Shown here: in pieces, positions 43,923 to 53,074 of the stretch
Layout: each line of letters begins with the position of its first letter
Position numbering within the stretch: the first letter of the stretch is position 1
Assembly (NCBI RefSeq): GCF_032842945.2
Contig: NZ_CP146606.1
Coordinates: 2,050,501-2,114,500 of the forward strand
Direction: 5' to 3'
DNA length: 64,000 nt
From: Roseovarius sp. W115
GTDB lineage: Bacteria; Pseudomonadota; Alphaproteobacteria; Rhodobacterales; Rhodobacteraceae
Program-made: the position numbers and the translations under genes
Notes under the pieces: generated by a model
Told to the model about the DNA's origin: nothing
Database searches by the model: none
Seen by the model: only the letters and a program-made list of their open reading frames with translations

Positions 43923-45860
43923 GTGAATCTGCGCCTGTCTTCAGTGTTTTCGGTAGCTGGTATTTTCGCTGTCGCGTTTATTCTCTGCCTGTTTGCCGCG
44001 CGTTTTGCGGTGTCGGCCATCGAAGAGAATTCGCGCAATGCGGTGCGCGATACGCTCGATGAAAACGGTATGGTCTGGACGGAGGTCGATGCCGATGGCT
44101 TGCAGGTCTACCTTGCCGGAACAGCCCCGTCTGAGGCGACGCGCTTTCGGGCCCTGTCGATAGCCGGCAGTGTCGTGGAATCCGCGCGGATCATTGACCA
44201 GATGCTGGTCGAGGACACTGCAGGTATCGAACCACCGCGCTTTTCCGTGGAAATTTTGCGAAATGACAGCGGCATCTCATTGATCGGGTTGATCCCGGCT
44301 TCGATGGATCGTGACGACCTGCTCCTTGATGTGGCGCGACGCACCGGGGATCAGGAGATCACCGATCTTTTGGAAACCGCCGACTATCCTGAGCCGGAAA
44401 CGTGGCAGGAAGCTGTCAACTATGCGGTGCGGTCGCTGGATGATCTGGAACGGGCCAAGATTTCGGTCGATGCGTCGCGGGTCGAGGTTACGGCCATGGC
44501 GGAGAGTGAACAGGATAAAACGAACCTTGAGACCGACCTGGCGCGTAGGTTGCCTGATGGGGTGCGGCTGGCCTTGGATATTTCCGCGCCTCGTCCAGTG
44601 GTGACGCCTTTTACTCTGCGGTACACTATTGAAGGCGGCGCTGGAAAATTTGATGTGTGCGCCGCCGACACTGACAATGCCCGAGAGCGTATTTTGCGGG
44701 CTGCGGGGCGCAACGGGCTGGACTACAAAGCACAGTGCACATTGGCTTTGGGTGTACCCTCGCCAAAATGGGCTGATGCAGCGGAACTGGCAATTGACGC
44801 GCTGGGTGAGTTGGGCGGTGGCAGCGTGACTTTTTCGGATGCGGACATCTCGCTTATTGCGGCCAACGGAACGTCAGAACCAATATTTGACGCTGTAGTG
44901 GGACGTCTTGAGACCTCGCTGCCAGATGTGTTCGCGCTTCACGCGGTGTTGCCTACGCCAGAGGTTGAAAACGCACTTGCGCCTGAGTTTGTAGCTACGC
45001 TTTCACCGGAAGGGTTGGTTCAGGTGCGCGGACGGGTGGACAGCGAACGCGCCCGTGAAACAATTGATAGCCTCGCCAAAGCTCGATTTGCGTCAGATGC
45101 GGTTTACACCACAGCACGGGTGGCTGAAAATCTGCCACGGGATTGGACGGTACGCACGCTGACGGCTTTAGAGGCGCTGGCCTACCTGTCGAATGGGGCT
45201 GTGACCGTAACACCGGATGCGATCAATGTCATCGGACAGACTGGCAACAAGGATGCCGAGGCGGCAATCACCAGTATGCTGGCGCAAAAGCTTGGAAACG
45301 CAGAGCAATACACAATCGACGTGTCTTACCAGGAGGCGCTTGATCCAGTAGCAAGCTTGCCCACCCCGGATGAGTGCGAGGCACAGATTGCGCAGATTCA
45401 GGTGGAGCGGAAAATCACCTTCGCCCCTAGTGAAACGACAATTGATGATATTGGTGCAGCGATCATGGATGACATCGCGGAAGTCGTTAAATCCTGTGGC
45501 GAGATCCGCATGGAAATTGGCGGGCACACGGACAGCCAGGGCCGCGAGGTAATGAACGAACAGCTGAGTCAGGCCCGGGCGCAAACCATCCTCAATGAGC
45601 TTCGGTCGCGTCAGGTTCTGACCGCGTCGATTTCGGCCAAGGGGTATGGTGAGAGTAAGCCGATTGCGGATAACGACTCTGAAGAAGGGCGCGAAGCCAA
45701 TCGGCGCATTGAGTTTCGGGTGATCCGGCCCGATCCCATCAAGGAAGAGCAGACAACGCTTGAAGCGATGGAAGAAGAGGTTCAAAACGAGGATCAGGGT
45801 GAGGATGCAGGTGCGTCCCCCGAAGAACCGGAAGCTGAGGCGGAAAGCGCTGCGGAATGA
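43923..45860 (+). CDS. OmpA-family protein with BON-like repeats
   Basis: 645-residue envelope protein. N-terminal membrane helix (about 10-32); middle region of repeated 60-90-residue beta-alpha units resembling BON domains (VDADGLQVYLAGTAPSEATRFRAL and later VSPEGLVQVRGRVDSERAR-like stretches); an OmpA peptidoglycan-binding domain at about 500-605 (IGGHTDSQGREVMNEQLSQAR, ANRRIEFRV), then a tail of Glu. GTG start at 43923 with AAGGG 7 nt upstream. Overlaps the next gene by 4 bp. Likely ties inner membrane to cell wall. Confidence 0.85.
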   Translation: MNLRLSSVFSVAGIFAVAFILCLFAARFAVSAIEENSRNAVRDTLDENGMVWTEVDADGLQVYLAGTAPSEATRFRALSIAGSVVESARIIDQMLVEDTAGIEPPRFSVEILRNDSGISLIGLIPASMDRDDLLLDVARRTGDQEITDLLETADYPEPETWQEAVNYAVRSLDDLERAKISVDASRVEVTAMAESEQDKTNLETDLARRLPDGVRLALDISAPRPVVTPFTLRYTIEGGAGKFDVCAADTDNARERILRAAGRNGLDYKAQCTLALGVPSPKWADAAELAIDALGELGGGSVTFSDADISLIAANGTSEPIFDAVVGRLETSLPDVFALHAVLPTPEVENALAPEFVATLSPEGLVQVRGRVDSERARETIDSLAKARFASDAVYTTARVAENLPRDWTVRTLTALEALAYLSNGAVTVTPDAINVIGQTGNKDAEAAITSMLAQKLGNAEQYTIDVSYQEALDPVASLPTPDECEAQIAQIQVERKITFAPSETTIDDIGAAIMDDIAEVVKSCGEIRMEIGGHTDSQGREVMNEQLSQARAQTILNELRSRQVLTASISAKGYGESKPIADNDSEEGREANRRIEFRVIRPDPIKEEQTTLEAMEEEVQNEDQGEDAGASPEEPEAEAESAAE

Positions 45861-46180
45861 ACAGAACCGAATTCATCATAGCAACGGCGATCGTTCTGTT
45901 CGTGGCGTTTTGCATGGGCTGGTTCGCCAACTGGCTGGTGCACCGTTTTACACGTGTGCTGCCATCCGATGTGGGTGAGCTGGAGCGCATGTCGCAAGAG
46001 CTTCATGATGCCGAAGAGACACGGGATCAGGCGATCACTTATCTGCAGCAGCGGGAGGCGGAGTTGACCAATCAGTTAACGCAAACCGAAGCTGAGCTTT
46101 CGGCAACGATGGATGGGTTGCGAGAGGCGCGGCAGGAGGCCGAGATGTTGCGCAATGAGCTGTCCAAGGTGCGCACTTAA
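45857..46180 (+). CDS. small inner-membrane coiled-coil protein
   Basis: 107 residues: one N-terminal helix in the membrane (FIIATAIVLFVAFCMGWFANWLV), then a long charged helix (ERMSQELHDAEETRDQAITYLQQREAELTNQLTQTEAELSATMDGL) that should form a coiled coil. Family not recognised. Coupled to the OmpA-family gene by an ATGA overlap, suggesting a joint role at the cell envelope. Confidence 0.82.
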   Translation: MNRTEFIIATAIVLFVAFCMGWFANWLVHRFTRVLPSDVGELERMSQELHDAEETRDQAITYLQQREAELTNQLTQTEAELSATMDGLREARQEAEMLRNELSKVRT

Positions 46181-46189
46181 AATCCAGTT

Positions 46190-46870
46190 TTAGCTTTTGG
46201 CGAAGGTGACAACCGCGTCGCACAGGCAGGTTAGGCTGTCAGTTGTGGGCATGTCATTGGGCAGGGCACCCTGCAGTGGTGAAAGCTCTGTGTTAGCGAC
46301 AAGGATATGTTCGGCACCTTGATCTAAAAGATCGTTCGCTATGGCTTGCAGGTTCTGTTCAAGACCGGCGCTCTGCTTTCCGCTTTTGGCGGCGGCAATG
46401 AGGTTGGACATCCCAGCCTCATCTTTCAGCCAAACAGGTGTCAGCCCCCTGGCGTCGAAGATTGCATCGAACACCTCGAATGTGCGACAGGCCGGTGCCG
46501 CCAAGAGGCCAATTTTGTTTGCGCCGCTCGCTTGGACCTGCGTCGCGGAAAGTTCAATGATATCAAGGAACGGCAAGGTCGTGGCATGGCTGACAGCCAG
46601 GGAATAGTGGTGCGCTTCGACATTCGGCATGGCGAGCGCTTGTGCGCCCGCGCGTTCAAGATCCTGTGCCATGCTCATCAAGGCAGGCATGGGTTCGCGG
46701 TCGTCACCGCCGTCAACAAGGGTCACGCGCGGCGGTAGTTGCGGGTTGTGATTGAGGATCAGTGGGATGTGATGGCTGCTATCCTGCGCTTGCGAGGCAG
46801 ACAACAGCCTTTGCATCACAAGAACTGTGGTCTGCGGAACCATGCCGCCTAGGATGCCGATGGGCTTCAT
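46190..46870 (-). CDS. aspartate/glutamate racemase-family protein lacking both catalytic cysteines
   Basis: 226 residues with the racemase opening PIGILGGMVPQTTVLVMQRLL and internal duplication. The usual first cysteine motif (PCNTAH-like) is replaced by AMPNVEAHHYS, and the second (GCTEL) by VANTELSPL. A cysteine in APACRTFE does not match either position. The protein is therefore probably not a racemase by the two-base cysteine mechanism and may bind or isomerise another substrate. Confidence 0.78.
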   Translation of the reverse strand: MKPIGILGGMVPQTTVLVMQRLLSASQAQDSSHHIPLILNHNPQLPPRVTLVDGGDDREPMPALMSMAQDLERAGAQALAMPNVEAHHYSLAVSHATTLPFLDIIELSATQVQASGANKIGLLAAPACRTFEVFDAIFDARGLTPVWLKDEAGMSNLIAAAKSGKQSAGLEQNLQAIANDLLDQGAEHILVANTELSPLQGALPNDMPTTDSLTCLCDAVVTFAKS

Positions 46871-47037
46871 CTTGGAGAACTCATTTTACTGCTCGTACTC
46901 TGTCACGCTGCGTGGGGTCTTTTGCCCAAGCTTGGCGCAGACATAGCAGGTTTTCGCAGTTTTTGAAGCGGGTTTGCGCAGAGGTTCGTCGGACGTGAGG
47001 GGATTGGTTTGCCAACCGACCTTCGAGCAGGCGTTGA

Positions 47038-47751
47038 TCAGGCCAGGCGTTGTCTCATCATTGACCAATGCAGGGGAATAGATGGGATGAAGAACAAAAT
47101 CCACCATCCAAGACCAAACGCGATCAACATGGCGGGAATCCAGAGCACGGACAACACAAGGCCGACGGCACCGGTGATGACCATGGCATAGTCCTGCCGC
47201 ACAAGACGCAAAAGGCCCAGATGAAAGAGCTTGCCGCCATCAAGAGGCTGTACCGGGATCAAGTTGAAGATCGCAAGGAACCCGTTGATATAGGCAAACA
47301 GCCCGAGCACTTCGGCAATGGTGGCCTGTGGGCTGTTGAACAGAATTTCCGGATTTTCGTACCCGGATGCCTGGGCAAAGATGCTGTCCCACATAACATT
47401 CGAAATCAATGAAAACACCGCCCAAAGCACGATGTTCACAATTGGGCCCATAGCAACGATGAATTCCTGCTCGTATGCTGTGGCAGAGCGCGCACGCTCG
47501 CAAAACCCGCCGCCGCCATAAAGCATGATGCGACGCACCGGAATACCCTGGATCAGACAGGCCCAGGCGTGGCCGAGTTCGTGCAGGAAGATCGACACGA
47601 AAAGCAGGGCAATAAAGGTTGCCGTCCAGGCGACATCGGTGCCGCCGGTGTAGAAATAGAAGCCCAGAAGCAGTACAAGCGAGGCGCCGATCTGAATAGG
47701 AACGCCAAAGGGGCCGCGGAACTCGAAAATCGGGTTATTGTCGTTGAACAA
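47038..47751 (-). CDS. site-2 protease family (M50) membrane metalloprotease
   Basis: Intramembrane zinc protease, 237 residues. HELGH (57-61) in the helix IALLFVSIFLHELGHA and the second motif NLIPVQPLDGGKLF give zinc ligands. Rhomboid-like release or sporulation roles are known elsewhere; the target here is unknown. The C terminus is very short compared with RseP, lacking PDZ domains. Confidence 0.88.
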   Translation of the reverse strand: MFNDNNPIFEFRGPFGVPIQIGASLVLLLGFYFYTGGTDVAWTATFIALLFVSIFLHELGHAWACLIQGIPVRRIMLYGGGGFCERARSATAYEQEFIVAMGPIVNIVLWAVFSLISNVMWDSIFAQASGYENPEILFNSPQATIAEVLGLFAYINGFLAIFNLIPVQPLDGGKLFHLGLLRLVRQDYAMVITGAVGLVLSVLWIPAMLIAFGLGWWILFFIPSIPLHWSMMRQRLA

Positions 47752-47843
47752 ATGAATATTTCCAGGCGTTTAAAGACTTTTGCGCATAATGAGCGTAGTG
47801 TGATTTTGATACCGTTAAGTGGCAAGTTGAGCAAAACTAAGGC

Positions 47844-48545
47844 ATGAAAAAGGTTGTTATTCTGACAGGTGCCGGAATTTCGGCCGAAAGCGGGTTGGGC
47901 ACGTTTCGCGACGAAGGCGGGCTTTGGGCACAGCATGCGATTGAGGATGTGGCCACGCCCGAAGGCTTTGCCCGTAACCCGGGCCTTGTGCACGAGTTCT
48001 ACAATGCGCGCCGGGCGCAGGCGGTCGAGGCCAAACCCAATGAGGCGCATTTTGCGCTAGCGCGGCTGGAGGCAGAAATTGATGGTGAAGTGCTTGTTAT
48101 CACACAGAATGTCGATGGGATGCACGAGGCTGCGGGCAGCCGGAATGTGATCCACATGCATGGCGAATTGGCCAAAGCGCTGTGCCAGTCTTGTGAGCAT
48201 CGTTGGCAGGCGCCATTAGTGATGTCGCCGGAGGATCCTTGCCCCAGTTGCGGAGAAGCCGCCACGCGACCGGATGTGGTGTGGTTTGGCGAAATTCCCT
48301 ATGCGATGCACGTAATAGACCCCGCGCTCGCCGAGGCGGATATATTCGCCGCTATTGGCACTTCGGGGCAGGTGTATCCGGCGGCAGCTTATGGTCAGCA
48401 TGCGCGAAGGATGGGGGCGCACACGGTGGAGTTGAACCTTGAGGCTTCTTCGGCATCACGCGACTTTGCTGAGCACCGAAGGGGTAAAGCGAGTGAGGTT
48501 GTGCCGGTTTGGGTGGAAGAGATTTTGGATGTTTGCGGCACATAA
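47844..48545 (+). CDS. cobB: NAD-dependent protein deacylase, class III sirtuin
   Basis: Removes acetyl, succinyl or malonyl groups from lysines using NAD. 233 residues: GAGISAESGLGTFRD (9-23), ITQNVDGMHEAAG, catalytic H106 in IHMHGE, and four zinc cysteines (CQSC... and CPSC...). Y53 and R56 (FYNAR) form the Yx2R signature of desuccinylases/demalonylases. Divergent from the protease gene. Confidence 0.92.
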   Translation: MKKVVILTGAGISAESGLGTFRDEGGLWAQHAIEDVATPEGFARNPGLVHEFYNARRAQAVEAKPNEAHFALARLEAEIDGEVLVITQNVDGMHEAAGSRNVIHMHGELAKALCQSCEHRWQAPLVMSPEDPCPSCGEAATRPDVVWFGEIPYAMHVIDPALAEADIFAAIGTSGQVYPAAAYGQHARRMGAHTVELNLEASSASRDFAEHRRGKASEVVPVWVEEILDVCGT

Positions 48546-48592
48546 ATCGGCTGTTTTTGCGACTCAAAGGTTAACGCCCATATTTCGCGGGT

Positions 48593-48654
48593 ATTTGGAC
48601 GTCGGTATGAAATCGGTATCACGTCGGTATTGCGTCGGTGCGGGGCCGGTTCAG
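48593..48654 (+). repeat. 11-bp tandem repeat block, copy 3 of 3
   Basis: ATTTGG then CGTCGGTATGA, AATCGGTATCA, CGTCGGTATTG, CGTCGGTGCGG, GGCCGGTTCAG. It lies between the stops of the sirtuin and the DUF1028 gene, 48 bp and 39 bp away, and so is not at a promoter of an annotated gene. Confidence 0.9.
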
Positions 48655-48692
48655 CATGATGTTTAACGCGGCGTGCGTTGCAACCGTGGCCT

Positions 48693-49370
48693 TTATGGAT
48701 CGCCGGCGACGCCGTAGCTGGGGGCGGCTGAGGGGTCGATCGCTCTGTTAAGATAATCGTTCATCTGCGGCTCATAGGCGTGCCACAGGCTACGAAGTTT
48801 TTCGATCGGCCCATTGTCTTCCCAATCCACGCGCAGATCAACGAGGTAGAAGGGCATTTTGTCGGCGACGATGAGAGCGGCGGAATGTACCGGGCCTTCT
48901 TCTCCGCCTGCGGCCAGCCCGCCTTCGATGCCGCTGAGCAGACGTTCGGCCAAATGGGCAGACGGATCTGCCATGAACCCATCTGTGATGGCCTTTGCCA
49001 CCGCGGTGGATGACAAAAGATTGCCCGCCGCGACACAGTGAGTGTCTTCGCTGATGGCATTGGTTCCAAGAATATGCGCGCCAGTGAAATGTGCGGTTGT
49101 ACCCTTGGCATCTACGGCGGTCAGTTGGCGGTAGTCGATATTGTCCCGGCCTTGGACGACGCTTGCAATGGCCTCGCTTGCGGAGTGCCCGGCCTCCATT
49201 GCGTTGAGCACCAATGTGGCCAGATGCGGGTCGGTGATGTTCTGTGTGGCGACTGCCCCGACACCGGCGCGGGCGTGCGGGCAGCGGGAGCCGACGGAGA
49301 TGGACGAGGTCGTAATGGCGACGCCAAACTGCCCGGTGCGCTGGCAATGTCCTGCGATGGAAAAGGTCAT
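48693..49370 (-). CDS. DUF1028 family protein (Ntn-hydrolase-like)
   Basis: 225 residues; TFSIAGHCQRTGQFGVAITTSSISVGSRCPHARAGVGAVATQN is the family's conserved start, and the fold is that of N-terminal nucleophile hydrolases with Thr or Ser at position 2-4. The biochemical role is unknown; neighbouring genes in many genomes include RidA homologues, as here. Last gene of the five-gene oxygenase operon (18 bp after the Rieske gene). Confidence 0.88.
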   Translation of the reverse strand: MTFSIAGHCQRTGQFGVAITTSSISVGSRCPHARAGVGAVATQNITDPHLATLVLNAMEAGHSASEAIASVVQGRDNIDYRQLTAVDAKGTTAHFTGAHILGTNAISEDTHCVAAGNLLSSTAVAKAITDGFMADPSAHLAERLLSGIEGGLAAGGEEGPVHSAALIVADKMPFYLVDLRVDWEDNGPIEKLRSLWHAYEPQMNDYLNRAIDPSAAPSYGVAGDP

Positions 49371-49388
49371 GTGGTTGGCTGCCTTTGC

Positions 49389-50534
49389 TCAGGTCCCGTC
49401 GCCCAACCGGCGCGAGAGGTATTTCTGAAAGTCGTGGATTTCGCGCTCCAGCCAGCTCAGCGGGCCTGGGGCGGCTTGTGAAGCGGCTGATCCGGCGAAG
49501 ATGCCTTCGACAACCTGACGGTCTTCTGTGTTCACATGTTCAAAGAAGGTGACAAGATCATCAATCCAGGCTTGCCGCTCATCCGCATATCCGAGCTCTG
49601 CATCCACTTCGGGCGCGATGGCCACGCCAAAGCGGACATCGACCTGTCCGACACCCTTGGGACGCAGGCTGAGATACCAAAGGTGATCCGGGGCGAGGAC
49701 GTACATGTGTGTGGGAAACACGGTTGGCAAAACGGATGTGATGCGCCAGTTGCCTTCCAAGCGCTCATTATTGGGATGCGCATGCCCGTAGGTCGCGTTG
49801 CCGACCTTTTGGAACGTCTGGTAGGTGAACGCGTCGTGCACGTCTTCGGGGAACACCGTTTTTTCAACCGGGAACCATGCGCCCACGGTGGCCTTGTGCG
49901 CCACGGGCAAATGGTAGCCTTCCATGAAGTTTTCGGTCAGCAGTTTCCAGTTCGTGTTCCAGACATGCTCTTCATGGACCACGGGCACATAATGCTCCAT
50001 GCCGTATCGCTCGACCACGTCGTGCAGAGGCGCAAGAATATCCGCAACCGGCGGCGCATCGGGGTTGAGCGTGACGTAAATCCAGCCATTCCAGATTTCG
50101 GTGCGGACCTCTGGCAAGCAGATGGATTTTTTGTCGAAGCTTTCCGTGCGCTCCATATGACCTGCGCCGATCAATTTGCCCGATAGATCATAAGTCCAGG
50201 CATGATACGGGCAGACCACGCGGCTGGTGCATCCCTTGCCTTCCAAAAGCTGCATCATCCGGTGGCGACACACATTTGAAAATGTTTTGATCTCACCCGC
50301 CTTGTCACGGATCGTGAAAATCGGGTCGCCTGCGATGCTGAACGTGATGTAGTCGCCCGGATTGGGGATTTCTGCGGCCAAGCCGGGGCATAGCCAGTCC
50401 TGCCGGAATATCGCGTCCGTTTCCCGCTTGGCGACGGCCTCGTCACGATAGAGCCTCGGATCAGCGCTCATTGCGCGTTCAAGAGGCCCGTTGGCTGTGA
50501 GCGCGAGTTGCTCAAGGAGAAGGGAGGCGGTCAT
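49389..50534 (-). CDS. Rieske-type aromatic-ring/amine oxygenase, alpha subunit
   Basis: 381-residue non-heme iron monooxygenase or dioxygenase. Rieske motif C89-R-H91 and C108-P-Y-H111 binds [2Fe-2S]; mononuclear iron ligands in ENFMEGYHLPVAH (H208, H213) with E205 between the centres, as in the carnitine/glycine-betaine oxygenase branch. No reductase or ferredoxin gene is adjacent, so electrons must come from elsewhere. Substrate unknown. Downstream of ridA after 10 bp. Confidence 0.85.
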   Translation of the reverse strand: MTASLLLEQLALTANGPLERAMSADPRLYRDEAVAKRETDAIFRQDWLCPGLAAEIPNPGDYITFSIAGDPIFTIRDKAGEIKTFSNVCRHRMMQLLEGKGCTSRVVCPYHAWTYDLSGKLIGAGHMERTESFDKKSICLPEVRTEIWNGWIYVTLNPDAPPVADILAPLHDVVERYGMEHYVPVVHEEHVWNTNWKLLTENFMEGYHLPVAHKATVGAWFPVEKTVFPEDVHDAFTYQTFQKVGNATYGHAHPNNERLEGNWRITSVLPTVFPTHMYVLAPDHLWYLSLRPKGVGQVDVRFGVAIAPEVDAELGYADERQAWIDDLVTFFEHVNTEDRQVVEGIFAGSAASQAAPGPLSWLEREIHDFQKYLSRRLGDGT

Positions 50535-50544
50535 CAGTTGAACC

Positions 50545-50958
50545 TCAGTCTGGGATCACAGCGGTCACTTCGATTTCAACCACCCATTCGGGTCGCGCAA
50601 GGGCAGGCACAACAAGACCGGTGGAACAGGGGTGCACCCCTTTGAGCCATTTGCCCATCTCCTGATAAACCTCTTCTCGGTACCGGATGTCAGTCAGGTA
50701 GACAACGATACGGCACACGGCCTCCATCGTGGTTCCCGCCTCTTCGAGAAGCATCTGGATGTTTGCCATGGTTTTGGCGGTCTGTTTGGTCACGTCGCCC
50801 ACATGCAGGCTTTCCCGTGTATCCAGATCCTGGCTGACCTGACCGCGTAGAAAGACCATGGTGCCTTTGGCCACGACCCCCTGGCTCAGGTCGTTGTCGA
50901 GGTTCTGTTCCGGATAGGTCTCTTTGGTGTTGAAGGGGCGAATGCGTTTGTGAAGCAT
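50545..50958 (-). CDS. RidA family protein
   Basis: 137-residue RidA/YjgF-like protein. RidA hydrolyses reactive enamines or imines; the catalytic Arg is present in VVPALARPEWVVEIEVTAVI. Enzymes of this subgroup also act as deaminases in ring-cleavage pathways. Between the monooxygenase and the Rieske gene in the operon, which suggests an imine or amine intermediate in the pathway. Confidence 0.88.
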   Translation of the reverse strand: MLHKRIRPFNTKETYPEQNLDNDLSQGVVAKGTMVFLRGQVSQDLDTRESLHVGDVTKQTAKTMANIQMLLEEAGTTMEAVCRIVVYLTDIRYREEVYQEMGKWLKGVHPCSTGLVVPALARPEWVVEIEVTAVIPD

Positions 50959-50984
50959 GGGATCGTCCTGCGTATGGGTTTGGC

Positions 50985-52445
50985 CTAGTGCCGGGTGCCT
51001 TTGCCCCAGACGTTATCTGACAGGTCTGCCGCTTTGTGCGCAAATTCCAGCGGGCCTTGCCAGTCAAAATTGCGATAGACAGCGGCCAGCTGGGCAAAGG
51101 GCGGCGATTGCGCAAAGAGTTGGAAGGTGAGGCGATGGCCGGCATAGTCCGAATTCAGCAGATCGCGCGCGAGGCTGAGAAGGCGGCGACGGTCATCGGC
51201 CACCCATTCATCATTGATGGAATAGAACTTGTCCATCCACGGCTTGGTGTCCGCTGCGGCGAAAGTGGCCGCATCGGGTGTCACGCAGATCTGACCGCCG
51301 CAGAGCTCTCGTGCCATATGCATCATGCGTGGCAGGTTGGTCAGGGCGTGCACCCGGCCAGACATCAGCATGGACTGGTTGGGCATCAACAGGCCATTGG
51401 GGCTTTTCTCAGCGGTGGCAATCGAGGCCGTCAGGAAGGCATCGATGCCTTCGCGCCAGACGGCCAGTTCGCTCAGTTTCTCTTGCACGGCTTGCTGTTT
51501 GTCGAGGCCGGTTTGTTTCACGTTCCAAAGCGCGGCACCGATGATGAGGTCGGCGTAGCTCAGCGTGCGCTGCACAAACGGGAAGGCGGAATACCGGTGC
51601 AGGGTGGTGCGGATGAAGGCGGCGGCGCGGGTATGCTGGTAGAACAGAACATCCTCCCAGGGGATCAGCACGTCGTCGAGAATCATTAGCGTGTCGATTT
51701 CGTCTACGCGGTTGGACAGAGGATAGTCGTTCGACCCTGCGCGACCGGCAAATCCGGTCCGGCAGATATGCTTCACTCCCGGTGCGTTCATTTTGACGAT
51801 GCAGCCAAGCGCGTAGTCGCTGAGTTTGTCATTGCCCCAGTTCGCAATCGTGGGTTTCAGGAAGGCCTGATTGGAATAGGCCGCCGCGGTTTCATACTTC
51901 GCGCCACGAATGACGATCCCGGCATCGGTTTCCTTGACCACATGCACCAGCATATCCGGGTCCTGATCCTGCGGCGCCTTGGAGCGGTCGCCTTTGGGGT
52001 CAGTGTTGGCCGAGACGTGGAACGGATCATCCTTGATGCATTGATGGATGTGCCGTTCGATGTTGGTGGCAAAACGCGGGTCAATCTCGTTCAGGATGTC
52101 TTTGCCGTCCCAAAGTGACCACATCTCACCAATGGTCTCGTCGCCCATACGTGTGACCACACCGCCGATGTCGTTCATCACCAGATCAACGGCGTCGCGT
52201 TTGTCTTGCCAGTCCTGTTTTTCATACGGAAGACGCAGGCCTATGGCGAACCGTTCACCTTGCTCTTCATAAGTCATCGCGTCCTGGGTCTTGGGGTCGT
52301 GCTGCATGTCGTAGATGCGCGCACGGATATCGATCACCGGCTTGAACTGTGGGTGATTGCAGGGGTCATCGACGCGCTCTCCACCGATCCAGATTTCACG
52401 GCCATCATTGAGGGAGTCGCGGTAGTCGTTTCCAGTACGGATCAT
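50985..52445 (-). CDS. FADH2-dependent monooxygenase of the 4-hydroxyphenylacetate 3-hydroxylase (HpaB) family
   Basis: 486-residue oxygenase using reduced flavin supplied by a partner reductase. Typical blocks: TGNDYRDSLNDGREIWIGGERVDDP at the start, VVKETDAGIVIRGAKYETAAAYSNQAF, and DDVLIPWEDVLFYQH. ATG 52445 has AAAGGA 7 nt upstream; the frame to 52517 is rejected. The natural substrate could be a phenol, catechol or a related acid. Coupled with the flavin reductase 16 bp upstream. Confidence 0.88.
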   Translation of the reverse strand: MIRTGNDYRDSLNDGREIWIGGERVDDPCNHPQFKPVIDIRARIYDMQHDPKTQDAMTYEEQGERFAIGLRLPYEKQDWQDKRDAVDLVMNDIGGVVTRMGDETIGEMWSLWDGKDILNEIDPRFATNIERHIHQCIKDDPFHVSANTDPKGDRSKAPQDQDPDMLVHVVKETDAGIVIRGAKYETAAAYSNQAFLKPTIANWGNDKLSDYALGCIVKMNAPGVKHICRTGFAGRAGSNDYPLSNRVDEIDTLMILDDVLIPWEDVLFYQHTRAAAFIRTTLHRYSAFPFVQRTLSYADLIIGAALWNVKQTGLDKQQAVQEKLSELAVWREGIDAFLTASIATAEKSPNGLLMPNQSMLMSGRVHALTNLPRMMHMARELCGGQICVTPDAATFAAADTKPWMDKFYSINDEWVADDRRRLLSLARDLLNSDYAGHRLTFQLFAQSPPFAQLAAVYRNFDWQGPLEFAHKAADLSDNVWGKGTRH

Positions 52446-52461
52446 GGTGTCATCCTTTGGG

Positions 52462-52980
52462 TCAAAGCGGTCGCAGGGCTTGATAGGTGCGTTTGGAAAA
52501 GGCGAGTGGAGCGGCATCCTGGCTTATTGCGCGCGCCACGCGGCCTATGAAAATTCGGTGTGTGCCAGCATCATAACTTGTTTCGATATGACAATCGAAA
52601 CTGGCCAGCGCTGACGATAAGAGCGGCGCAGTGGTTGCGGCCCTCTCCCATTCGGCACAAGAAAAATCGTAGGGTGTCACGTCGCCCGGGCGGCCGGCAA
52701 AACAATTTGCGATTTCGGCCTGATCATCGCCCAGCAGGTTCACGCAGAAGACACCATTTGCCTCAATCGCTGTTACGGACGGGCTGCGGCGGTTGATGCA
52801 AACGAGAACCAGAGGCGGCTCAGCCGAGACCGAGGAAAACGCACTGACTGTTACGCCGAAACGGCCTGAGGGGCCATCTGTTGTGACAACGGACACCTGT
52901 GTGGCGGCGCCGGCCATAGCGGCGATGAACCTGTCGGGGTTTTCGTGTGGCATCGGCGCATTGCGAAACATGGCTGTCAT
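52462..52980 (-). CDS. flavin reductase (HpaC-like) partner of the monooxygenase
   Basis: 172-residue NAD(P)H:flavin oxidoreductase that supplies FADH2. Start ATG 52980 with AGGAG 9 nt upstream. Blocks QVSVVTTDGPSGRFGVTVSAFSSVSAEPPLVLVCINRRSP, FCVNLLGDDQ and IFIGRV are diagnostic for the FMN-binding split-barrel family. First gene of the operon, divergent from the LysR regulator. Confidence 0.9.
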   Translation of the reverse strand: MTAMFRNAPMPHENPDRFIAAMAGAATQVSVVTTDGPSGRFGVTVSAFSSVSAEPPLVLVCINRRSPSVTAIEANGVFCVNLLGDDQAEIANCFAGRPGDVTPYDFSCAEWERAATTAPLLSSALASFDCHIETSYDAGTHRIFIGRVARAISQDAAPLAFSKRTYQALRPL

Positions 52981-53054
52981 TGAGTCAGTCTCCTGTTTCA
53001 CCAATCTGTAGCAAACCCCAGTCATTTTACAAAATTCATTGTATTTATTAAAGT

Positions 53055-53071
53055 ATTAGCTTTTAACTAAT
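53055..53071. promoter_or_regulatory. LysR-type operator upstream of the oxygenase regulator
   Basis: ATTAG-CTTTTAA-CTAAT has perfect 5-base arms and holds a T-N11-A core. It ends 3 bp before the regulator's ATG, so it likely reports autorepression; the activator half toward the operon would be nearer 53000 and is not clear. Confidence 0.4.
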
Positions 53072-53074
53072 GAT

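Noticed and set aside
46886..47107. 73-residue minus-strand frame with CYVC after the site-2 protease
   Set aside because: It starts inside the protease gene and has no ribosome site; a remnant of a small gene is possible but not supported.
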